DNA of 64,000 bases. Origin: Caulobacter vibrioides (GTDB lineage Bacteria; Pseudomonadota; Alphaproteobacteria; Caulobacterales; Caulobacteraceae). The stretch is from assembly GCF_002310375.3 (NCBI RefSeq), contig NZ_CP023315.3:62001-126000 (forward strand), given 5' to 3'. Each line of letters starts with the position of its first letter. Position 1 is the first letter of the stretch. The position numbers and the translations under genes were made by a program. Shown piece after piece: positions 48,948 through 55,880 of this stretch. The notes under the pieces are model-generated. The model ran no database searches. It worked only from the letters and a program-made list of their open reading frames with translations, and was not told the origin of the DNA.

Positions 48948-50042
48948 AAATCCTCCCTTCCCCTTGATGGGGAAGGGTCGGGGATGGGGTGATCAATCCT
49001 CCCCCCCAGCGGGGGAGGTGTCCGCGCAGCGGACGGAGGGGGAAGTCCTGCTGACCTTGCCCTTTCCCCCTCCGTCGCCTCTTCGAGCCGACACCTCCCC
49101 CGCTGGGGGGAGGATTTGGGGCGTGCGTCCGCCGCTTCACGCGATCGCTCGCTGAAGTTCATGGGGAGGCGACGGAGCGGCCGGGCGAACCCGGAGACCG
49201 TGAGTGTTGTTTTGCGTTTCGGCTCGACTGTCCGCTCCGCCAGGTTGTTCTTGTCCGTGAGGAAGGGGGGCGTGAGCGTCTTTCAGCTCGGGACCCCAAG
49301 AGCCCCCGGACGGGCGCGGACCAACTGGAGCGGCTACACCCGTGTCCAGCCCGACGATCCACGATAGGCGGCTTGTACGATCACCGCCCTGTCGCTCCGC
49401 GCTCGGCTAACGTCCCGGCCTTCGTGTGGTCCCGGATCTATCCACGAACAGACCACCACCCGAACCGAGAGCGCGCCCACGCGGCCCCGCTCAACCTAGC
49501 CCCGCCGCCGTATTGGGCCGGATCCATACGCCCTCCCCCGCGACGGGGATGAGTTCAGTATGGGGCGGTGCTGAGCGCGGATCATTCAGCGAGGTGTAGA
49601 ATCGACAAGTGATTGATTTCGTGGGGCTCGATTCCGCGAACGCCGAGGATAGAGCGCGCTGAATCCCCGTGCTCACCCTCTCTCTATGAGAGAGGGGGTC
49701 TTCAGCCCGATCACCCAACGGCGTCATCCCGGAAGCCTCGCAGAGGCTATCCGGGACCCAGGGGCGGCGCGCACCGTGCTTCGTCACCCCCTGGGTCCCG
49801 GCTCTACGCTGCGCTTCGGCCGGGATGACACGTGTTTTTTGGCTGCTCTCTCGCCCGCGAGCCGAGCCCCCCCTCCCATCTCACGGCGCGACGGTCGCTG
49901 GCCCGTTCGGGTTCCTCAAGGACGACGCTCCGCATCGCCGCTGCGCGGCCGCCCGGCGGGCGGTCCTTGACCAACCCGGCCGGCCCAGCACGCTACTGCC
50001 TCCAAGCGATTTAAGGTGGGCTCTCGCTATGGGCGTTCGCTT
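48948..50042. repeat. Repeat-rich intergenic region beside the foreign island
   Basis: About 1.1 kb with no supported gene. At 48953-49110 lies a long inverted pair of CCTTCCCC/GGGGAAGG and CCTCCCCC/GGGGGAGG palindromes. At 49723-49829 lies an inverted copy of the GTCATCCCGG family. Between and after them (49140-49720 and 49830-50042) short open frames of up to about 83 codons have no recognisable protein content. The region looks like accumulated repeat and decayed DNA at the left edge of the AT-richer island. Confidence 0.6.
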
Positions 50043-50627
50043 TTAACCTTGGCCAGACAGAAGTCGGGTCCAATCTCTAACGCTGAGTTTGAGGCGCTCA
50101 ACTTCATCAGGAGCGAGTACTCCACAGTGAGCAATCGGCCCTCTCAACGTATTTAGAGTCGCCATAACTCTTCCAACGGCTTTCACGCTTGTGAGAACGC
50201 CGCCAAATGCGTCCCAATTCTCCCGTATGATGTCCCCAAGGTGTCCAAATGTCGTGTAATCTAGAGGGTCATCTGAGCGGAGTTGAAACCCAAAGTCTCT
50301 TTCGCGATTTCTATTCGATTCGACGTCTCTGCGTACAGGTTCTGGAACGCAATTATCCCACCAGTTTTTATCTTTTATGGATAAAGTATCTCTAACTAAA
50401 CTTCGAATATCGTTTTCGAGAAGATAAAAAAGGACATACCATTTTGCCATAAAGGCTGCCTGGTCGCGATCCTTTTGCTCAAAATGCTTTATCAGTGGGT
50501 TGAGTTCGTCTCCTGAATTTCCAGGATTCAATGTTTTATCTGACGGAGTTATTGGATTAACATTTCTAATGTCAGAGTTTACAACGGCGCAGTTGTAAAG
50601 GAATAGCCGTATATCATTCTCGCTCAT
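50043..50627 (-). CDS. Swt1-type HEPN domain protein (putative RNase effector)
   Basis: A 194-residue protein with an N-terminal helical region and a C-terminal HEPN domain of the Swt1 type (LLENDIRSLVRDTL, FGHLGDIIRENWDAFGG, LNTLRGPIAHCGVL). The HEPN catalytic signature R-x4-H is intact as R162-GPIA-H167. HEPN domains are common RNase effectors in toxin-antitoxin, abortive-infection and CRISPR-linked systems. Its start overlaps the stop of the DUF5343 gene (ATGA), so the two form a coupled pair. Base composition is visibly AT-richer than all flanking genes, pointing to recent transfer. Activity is inferred, not shown. Confidence 0.75.
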   Translation of the reverse strand: MSENDIRLFLYNCAVVNSDIRNVNPITPSDKTLNPGNSGDELNPLIKHFEQKDRDQAAFMAKWYVLFYLLENDIRSLVRDTLSIKDKNWWDNCVPEPVRRDVESNRNRERDFGFQLRSDDPLDYTTFGHLGDIIRENWDAFGGVLTSVKAVGRVMATLNTLRGPIAHCGVLAPDEVERLKLSVRDWTRLLSGQG

Positions 50628-51334
50628 TGTAAAAGGCTCTCTCTAAGAGCCTTAAATATAGAGTGATATACATTGATATCTGTGGTTTCTGGCAGGACAA
50701 TGTTTATTTGATTTGAAAGTCCAATGCTGAACCCGCCTTTTTGGATCGCTGGTGCGGGTGGCGTGAAGTGTTTCTGATCTGCCTTGGGTGTTTCTGACTC
50801 TGGGGTGCCTTCAGGACCTATGGCCGCATCTTTCGCATACTCCCTAAATACGTCGTATGTATTTGTAATTGCTCTAAATATCGGATCAGTACGAGTGAGG
50901 CCGGTTATCTCGACGAAGAGGTCGTCGACTTCAGATCGATTAAGTTTGTGGGCGTAACGATTTTTCCTAAATAGCTCAGGCCATCCTGATTTCAGCGCTT
51001 CAAACGCGGCTTGAGAGCGTTTCGAATCCGATTGGAATTGCGCATAACGTTCGGTTGGAGTGCCATCTGATGTTAGTAGCCCAGTTCTCTTCAGCAGAGG
51101 AACAATAGGTCGCGCGGAGCCTCCGCTGGCCCCGAGAACGGTACTTAGAAAGTCAGTGTCAAAATGCGGGGGGCGCTCAGATATCAGCAGTCGAGCCACT
51201 GCTTTTTTCAAAACTCCTGGTGCCTGAGTGTACGGAAAGCCTCCAGGGATCTCACGCCGATCCTTGGTTGCCTCCGGTTGAGTTGCTTCCGGTGCTTCAG
51301 CGACAGGCTTTTCAGCGACAGGCTTTCTCGCCAT
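50624..51334 (-). CDS. DUF5343 domain protein, partner of the HEPN protein
   Basis: A 236-residue protein. After a low-complexity Lys/Ala/Glu/Pro N-terminus (residues 1-30), the DUF5343 signature begins GGFPYTQAPGVLKK, with PTERYAQF at about 92-100 and an (I/L)FRKNRY-type segment near 122. DUF5343 proteins occur in bacterial defence and antitoxin-like operons; the fold suggests a winged-helix-like helical module. Residues 201-236 (NQINIVLPETTDINVYHSIF) form a distinct C-terminal tail that I recall as recurrent at the end of such proteins. It precedes and overlaps the HEPN gene. A GGGGGA ribosome binding site lies before the ATG. It could neutralise, target or activate the HEPN partner. Confidence 0.75.
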   Translation of the reverse strand: MARKPVAEKPVAEAPEATQPEATKDRREIPGGFPYTQAPGVLKKAVARLLISERPPHFDTDFLSTVLGASGGSARPIVPLLKRTGLLTSDGTPTERYAQFQSDSKRSQAAFEALKSGWPELFRKNRYAHKLNRSEVDDLFVEITGLTRTDPIFRAITNTYDVFREYAKDAAIGPEGTPESETPKADQKHFTPPAPAIQKGGFSIGLSNQINIVLPETTDINVYHSIFKALRESLLQ

Positions 51335-51412
51335 CTAGTCCCCCATATAGCTCAACTTAGCTTTGCGCTAATTGGAAGCAACTACAAGGTGCGCGCAGTT
51401 TCGGCTTCGTGC

Positions 51413-51703
51413 CTACCGGGCTGTCTCCATCCGCTCCCTAACCGCCCGAAACACCATCGCCATCTCGACATGCGTGTGCACGAACCCGTGCTCGAACAGG
51501 TACGTTAGCATCCGGTCGTAGACGTCGTCATAGTCCGCCATCGCCACGCTGCCCGGCGTCCGCGCCTCGCGCTCCAGCATGGCCAGCAGGTCCGGCTCGT
51601 CGGCGCTCAGCGCGGCGATCACTTCCGAAATCTCGTCGTCGGTGTATTCCGGCGCCTGGTGCGTGCGGCCAGGATCCTGGGGGCGAGGGCGGGAAAAACC
51701 CAT
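51413..51703 (-). CDS. Small hypothetical protein, acidic and helical
   Basis: A 96-residue protein (MGFSRPRPQDPGRTHQAPEY, then an acidic helical part, DDEISEVIAALSADEPDLLAM, and DDVYDRMLTYLFEHGFVHTH). High third-position GC shows it belongs to the host chromosome, unlike the island upstream of its stop. It starts six bases before the end of the heparinase gene's downstream sequence, so it probably shares that transcript. No family is recognised. The longer open frame begins within the heparinase gene and was rejected. Confidence 0.7.
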   Translation of the reverse strand: MGFSRPRPQDPGRTHQAPEYTDDEISEVIAALSADEPDLLAMLEREARTPGSVAMADYDDVYDRMLTYLFEHGFVHTHVEMAMVFRAVRERMETAR

Positions 51704-51708
51704 GTCGC

Positions 51709-53439
51709 CTAGCCCTCGGCCTTGGTCAGTTTCCAGCGGATCTTGGCCCCAACCTCGGGGCGGACCTGGCTTTTCAGCACGATCTGGCCGGCCTTGCGGG
51801 CCAGGCCGTGGTCGAAGTGGGCGCTGGGGGCGATCTCGACGTCGACGGCGTCGTTGCGCAGCCACCAGCCGATATTGTTGGGCCCCCGGATCAGCACGCT
51901 CTTGCCGTCGCGGGCGATCGAGGCGCGGGCCTCGGGGTGCAGGTGGAAGCGCACGGCGAAGGGCAGGTAGCGGCGCGGGCCTTCCGCGGCCTTGGGGTCG
52001 AGGGCCAGGGGCGAGAGGCTGTCTTCGCCACGCAGCTCGTCATGCACCGCGTCCAGGAACAGGCGACGAGCGTGCGTCAGGCCCAGATGCCGCCAGCCGT
52101 CGTGGACGATGTCCAGCCAGACGCCGCCGACGTCGTCGTGGCGCTTGGCCTCGACCTTGACCGCGCCGTCGACCAGCCAGGGCCCCAGGGCCTTGGCCCG
52201 GAAGCCCGATAGCGGCCGGCCGGCCGAGCCCTCGCCGACGCTGACGGTCGAGGCCGCGTCCGACAGTCGAAAGGCGTGGGCGCCGGCGGCCTCGGGGCTC
52301 CAGCCGCAGCTGGTGATCAGGCGGTCCTTGGCGCAGACGATCTCCAGCGCCGCCGGCTGGGCGCAGGCGTTGACGCTCAGGGGGCCTGCCGGGGGCGTAC
52401 CGCAGTCGGCGATCACCTCGAGGCTGCCGCCGATCATCTTGTGATAGCCGCTGTGCGGCGCGGCGTTCAGGCTGCGCGGGCCGGCGTCGTCATGGGCGAG
52501 CGCCGCGGCGATCCGCGCCGGGCCGACGGTCTCGCCGCCGTGAAAGGCCGCCAGATGTCCGTCGCCCAGGGTGAAGAACCGCGTGGCGCTGGACAGCCGG
52601 TCGATGGCCCGTGACAGGGCCTCGGGGCTGGGGCGGCCGCGCTGGCCCAGGGCGTCGTCGAGGGTCAAGAGGTCGAACAGGAGCTCGACCCCGGCCTCGG
52701 GGCTGCGGGTGGCGTGGCCGCCGTCACCCAGCACCATGGCGTCCAGCCGGGGGACCAGGACCTTCAGGGCCTTGTCGATCAGCTGCTCGCCCGGCTTGCC
52801 GGCCAGGACGCAACCGGCCAGCCCCGCAGCGGCGGCGCGCTCCAGGGCGCGTTCGGGGCTGCGCTTGATCTCCAGAAGGTGACGGCCCTGGCGGGCGAGA
52901 TCGAAGATCAGGTCGGCGACCTCGGCGTCGCTGGCCTCGGCGGCCAGGCTCTTGGCGGCGCAGGCCAGGTGATGGACGCGCCGCTCGATGCACTCGGCGC
53001 TCCAGGAAAAGGCGTTCCACTTGCTGAACACCCGCCGCCAGTCGTCGATCAGGCGCAGCGCGCGGCGGGCGCCGTTCGGGCCGGCGGCGACCAGGTCGGG
53101 CAGCCAGTCGAAGCGGTGCAGGCTGACGGCGAAGCGGCGCGAGGGGCTGGCGGTGTCGAACGGATCGCCGTCCGGGCCCAGCCGCAGCGAACCGCCGTCC
53201 AAGGCCAGGGTCCCGGCCAGGATCTTCTGGCCATGGGCGACATCGACGGGACGCGGATCGTGAGGGCGGGCCGACAGGCCTTCTGGCCGGGGCAGGGCGA
53301 TCTTCAGGCGATGGGGCCCAGAGCCGAACCACTCGCGCTCAACATGCCTGGCGGACTCGGCGCGGATCGCCTTCCACAGCACGCCGCCCCGCGGAAGCGC
53401 GGGGAGGGCGAGGCCGAGGACGGGGGGCTTGCCGGCCAT
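51709..53439 (-). CDS. Heparinase II/III family protein
   Basis: A 576-residue polysaccharide lyase-like protein: an (alpha/alpha)-barrel N-terminal part (FDWLPDLVAAGPNGARRALRLIDDWRR, FSWSAECIERRVHHLA) and a beta-sheet C-terminal heparinase II/III domain with the conserved SGYHKMIGGSLEVIAD and VWLDIVHDGWRHLGLTHARRL segments. No clear signal peptide is visible. In alphaproteobacteria this gene commonly lies between rsmB/rpe and purH. Substrate unknown; a role in envelope or extracellular glycan turnover is likely. Confidence 0.88.
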   Translation of the reverse strand: MAGKPPVLGLALPALPRGGVLWKAIRAESARHVEREWFGSGPHRLKIALPRPEGLSARPHDPRPVDVAHGQKILAGTLALDGGSLRLGPDGDPFDTASPSRRFAVSLHRFDWLPDLVAAGPNGARRALRLIDDWRRVFSKWNAFSWSAECIERRVHHLACAAKSLAAEASDAEVADLIFDLARQGRHLLEIKRSPERALERAAAAGLAGCVLAGKPGEQLIDKALKVLVPRLDAMVLGDGGHATRSPEAGVELLFDLLTLDDALGQRGRPSPEALSRAIDRLSSATRFFTLGDGHLAAFHGGETVGPARIAAALAHDDAGPRSLNAAPHSGYHKMIGGSLEVIADCGTPPAGPLSVNACAQPAALEIVCAKDRLITSCGWSPEAAGAHAFRLSDAASTVSVGEGSAGRPLSGFRAKALGPWLVDGAVKVEAKRHDDVGGVWLDIVHDGWRHLGLTHARRLFLDAVHDELRGEDSLSPLALDPKAAEGPRRYLPFAVRFHLHPEARASIARDGKSVLIRGPNNIGWWLRNDAVDVEIAPSAHFDHGLARKAGQIVLKSQVRPEVGAKIRWKLTKAEG

Positions 53440-53448
53440 CGCGATCCG

Positions 53449-54108
53449 TCAGCCGCCCTTCAGCGCGCGGATGTTGTCGGCGTAGGCGGCGGGGCCGCCC
53501 TTGAACACCGCCGAGCCGGCGACGAGGGCGGTGGCCCCGGCGGCCACGCACTGCGGGGCCGTGACCGGGGTGACCCCGCCGTCGACCTCGATGATGATGT
53601 CCAGGCCCGCCTTGTCGACCAGCTTGCGCAGGGCCTCGACCTTGCGCAGCTGGCCCGGAATGAAGCTCTGGCCGCCGAAGCCCGGGTTCACCGACATGAC
53701 CAGCAGAAGGTCGACGTCCTCGAGGATCCACTCGATGTGGTCGATCCCGGTCGAGGGATTGAACACCACGCCTGCCTTGGCGCCCAGCTCACGGATGCGC
53801 TTCAGGGACCGATGCAGGTGCGGGCCGGCCTCGGGGTGGATGCTGATGATGTCGGCCCCGGCGGCGCGGAAGGCCTCCAGATACGGATCGGCCGGGCTGA
53901 TCATCAGGTGCACGTCGAACGGGATCTTGGCGTGCGGCCGGATGGCTTTGACGATGTCGGGGCCTAGGGTGATGTTGGGCACGAAGTGGCCGTCCATCAC
54001 ATCGACGTGCACCCAGTCGGCGCCGGCCGCCTCGATGGCGGCGACTTCCTCTCCGAGCTTGGCGAAGTCGGAGGCGAGGATGGAGGGGGCGATGATCGGC
54101 GCGGTCAT
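53449..54108 (-). CDS. rpe: Ribulose-phosphate 3-epimerase
   Basis: A 219-residue TIM-barrel enzyme interconverting ribulose-5-phosphate and xylulose-5-phosphate. The N-terminus IIAPSILASDFAKLGEEV, the metal-binding HVDVMDGHFVPNITLGPD and the VMSVNPGFGGQSFIPGQLRK segments are diagnostic. The ATG at 54108 begins the conserved sequence; upstream frame lies in the repeat region. It is followed nine bases later by the heparinase gene. Confidence 0.96.
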   Translation of the reverse strand: MTAPIIAPSILASDFAKLGEEVAAIEAAGADWVHVDVMDGHFVPNITLGPDIVKAIRPHAKIPFDVHLMISPADPYLEAFRAAGADIISIHPEAGPHLHRSLKRIRELGAKAGVVFNPSTGIDHIEWILEDVDLLLVMSVNPGFGGQSFIPGQLRKVEALRKLVDKAGLDIIIEVDGGVTPVTAPQCVAAGATALVAGSAVFKGGPAAYADNIRALKGG

Positions 54109-54138
54109 GAACCTGGGATAGCGGGCCAAACCCCTTCT

Positions 54139-54214
54139 GTCATCCCGGGCGAAGACCCGGGACCACAGGAAATGCTCAAGCTTGCCGCGATCCCGGCTTT
54201 CGCCGGGAAGACAG
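54139..54214. repeat. Intergenic palindromic element (GTCATCCCGG family, short copy)
   Basis: A compact copy opening TGTCATCCCGGG and closing CCCGGC...CCGGGAAGACAG, with internal GACCCGGGACC. It separates rsmB from rpe in the same transcript direction. Confidence 0.75.
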
Positions 54215-55504
54215 TCAGACCTTACGAAACCGCGCAGCGAAGAAGCCGTCCTGGCCGTCGTCGCGGTGGTGCGGCAAGAGGCGCAGGGTCCCGCGCGGAG
54301 TGAGGCTGGCCTCGGGGAAGCCGGCCGACGGCGCCTCGGCGGCGGTGATCGGCTCCAGCACGACATCCTTGCGGCGGGCCAGGAACGCCTCGACCTGGGC
54401 TTCGCCCTCTTCGGGCTCCAGCGAGCAGACGCAGTAGACGAGGCGTGCGCCGGGCTTCAGGCGATCAGCGGCGGCGTCGAGGATGCGGGCCTGCACGCCG
54501 GCGAGGCTGGCCACGTCGCCGGGCCGCGCGGCCCACAGCACGTCGGGGTGGCGGCGGAAGGTGCCGGTGGCGCTGCACGGGGCGTCCAGCAGGATGGCGT
54601 CGAAGGTCCGCGCATCGTCCCAGGCGCCGGCGTCGGCGGCGACGACCTCGGCGGAGAGGCCGGTGCGGGTCAGGTTCTCCGACAGCCGCTTGAGGCGCGC
54701 GGCCGAGCGGTCGAGCGCCACGACCTGCGCGCCCGCAGCGGCCAGCTGCAGGGTCTTGCCGCCCGGCGCAGCGCAGAGATCGAGCACGCTCGCGCCCGGC
54801 TGAACGTCCAGCAGGCGGGCGGGCACGGCGGCGGCGGCGTCCTGCACCCACCAGGTCCCGTCCTCGAAACCCGGCCAGGCGGCCACGTCGCCCTTGCGGC
54901 GCAGACGCAGGGTCCCGCCGGGCAGGACCTCAGCCTCCAGAGCTTCGATCAGCGGCGCAAGGTCGGCGTCGGGCTTGGCCGACAGGTCGGTGGCGGGCTC
55001 GATGGCGATCTGGCCGGCGATCTGGCGGGCGGTGGCCTCGCCGAACGCCGACACCCAGCGCGCATAGAGCCACGGCGGCGCCAGGAGGCTGGGATCATCG
55101 GCCGGCGGCGCATCGCGCAGCAGGCCGCGCAGCACGGCGTTGACCAGGCCCTTGAACGGGCGGCTGGTCTTGTTGGCGCCCGCCAGCTCCACCGAGGTGG
55201 CCACAGCGGCGAAGGCGGGCACTTCCAGATAGAAGGCCTGCGCGGCGCCCAGGCGCAGCAGATGCATCACCCGATCCGGCGGGGCCTTCTGCAGGCGCGC
55301 CGTCAGGGCGCGGTCGATCGGGCCAAGGTGGCGCAGCACGGCCATGGCCAGGGCCCGGGCGAACGCGCGCTCGCGCGGCTCCAGGAAACGGAAGCCGTTG
55401 GCCGACGCGGCTTCGTCGAGGCCGCCGCGCCGCGACAGGGCGGCGTCAATCAGGGTAAGCGCGGCTTCCCGGGCGGGGAGGCCGTCGTTGAGTTCTTGAG
55501 TCAC
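54215..55504 (-). CDS. rsmB: 16S rRNA (cytosine-967-C5) methyltransferase family protein
   Basis: A 429-residue protein with an N-terminal NusB-like RNA-binding domain (residues about 1-140, AREAALTLIDAALS) and a C-terminal SAM-dependent RNA m5C methyltransferase domain. The SAM loop is VLDLCAAPGGKTLQLA and the catalytic Cys lies in LLDAPCSATGTFRRHPD. It methylates C967 of 16S rRNA. The position between rpe/heparinase and the DUF1674 gene is typical of alphaproteobacteria. Confidence 0.94.
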   Translation of the reverse strand: MTQELNDGLPAREAALTLIDAALSRRGGLDEAASANGFRFLEPRERAFARALAMAVLRHLGPIDRALTARLQKAPPDRVMHLLRLGAAQAFYLEVPAFAAVATSVELAGANKTSRPFKGLVNAVLRGLLRDAPPADDPSLLAPPWLYARWVSAFGEATARQIAGQIAIEPATDLSAKPDADLAPLIEALEAEVLPGGTLRLRRKGDVAAWPGFEDGTWWVQDAAAAVPARLLDVQPGASVLDLCAAPGGKTLQLAAAGAQVVALDRSAARLKRLSENLTRTGLSAEVVAADAGAWDDARTFDAILLDAPCSATGTFRRHPDVLWAARPGDVASLAGVQARILDAAADRLKPGARLVYCVCSLEPEEGEAQVEAFLARRKDVVLEPITAAEAPSAGFPEASLTPRGTLRLLPHHRDDGQDGFFAARFRKV

Positions 55505-55620
55505 CGCCCCGCCGTGCCTCGGGACGCGCCCGGACGCAAGTCTATTGTCGCCACACCGGGTGTGCGTGAACGATTGTCGGCGGCCAGGATCGCTCTATAT
55601 CGACGAGGCAAGGAGCCGCC

Positions 55621-55845
55621 ATGACCGACACCCCGACCCCAGAGACGGACGCCGCCCCCGAGGTTCCCGGCGCCGCGCCCGGCAAGACCCTGACCCCCGC
55701 CGCGCGCCGCGCGCTGGAGGAAGCCGCCGCCCGCCGCGCCGCCGAGGCTGCCATGTCCCTGCCGCCGGAAGAGGGCGGCCGAGACGGCCCCGAACCCACG
55801 CGCTTCGGCGACTGGGAAAAGAAGGGCGTCGCCGTCGACTTCTGA
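55621..55845 (+). CDS. DUF1674 / SdhAF4-like protein
   Basis: A 74-residue protein. A low-complexity Ala/Pro/Glu N-terminus leads into the conserved C-terminus GGRDGPEPTRFGDWEKKG, ending AVDF. This is the DUF1674 signature shared with mitochondrial SdhAF4, a small chaperone for the flavinated SdhA subunit of succinate dehydrogenase. AAGGAG lies six bases before the ATG. It is divergent from rsmB. In bacteria the role is inferred from the mitochondrial homologue. Confidence 0.9.
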   Translation: MTDTPTPETDAAPEVPGAAPGKTLTPAARRALEEAAARRAAEAAMSLPPEEGGRDGPEPTRFGDWEKKGVAVDF

Positions 55846-55880
55846 GCGACAAGCGGCGACACCGGCGCACGGGGCCTTAG

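Noticed and set aside
48953..49110. A CRISPR-like array in the repeat-rich gap
   Set aside because: The repeats are inverted palindromes without regular spacing or distinct spacers, and no cas gene is in the window.
49116..49367. An 83-residue plus-strand ORF in the repeat gap
   Set aside because: It begins inside a palindromic repeat, has a low-complexity Arg/Ser-rich translation and no ribosome binding site.
49825..50046. A 73-residue plus-strand ORF ending at the island edge
   Set aside because: It starts inside a GTCATCCCGG repeat and has no recognisable protein content; noted only as decayed sequence.
50043..50627. Classical type II toxin-antitoxin or restriction system
   Set aside because: The partner is a 236-residue DUF5343 protein, not a short DNA-binding antitoxin, and no methyltransferase or nuclease domain other than HEPN is present; a link to defence is inferred only.
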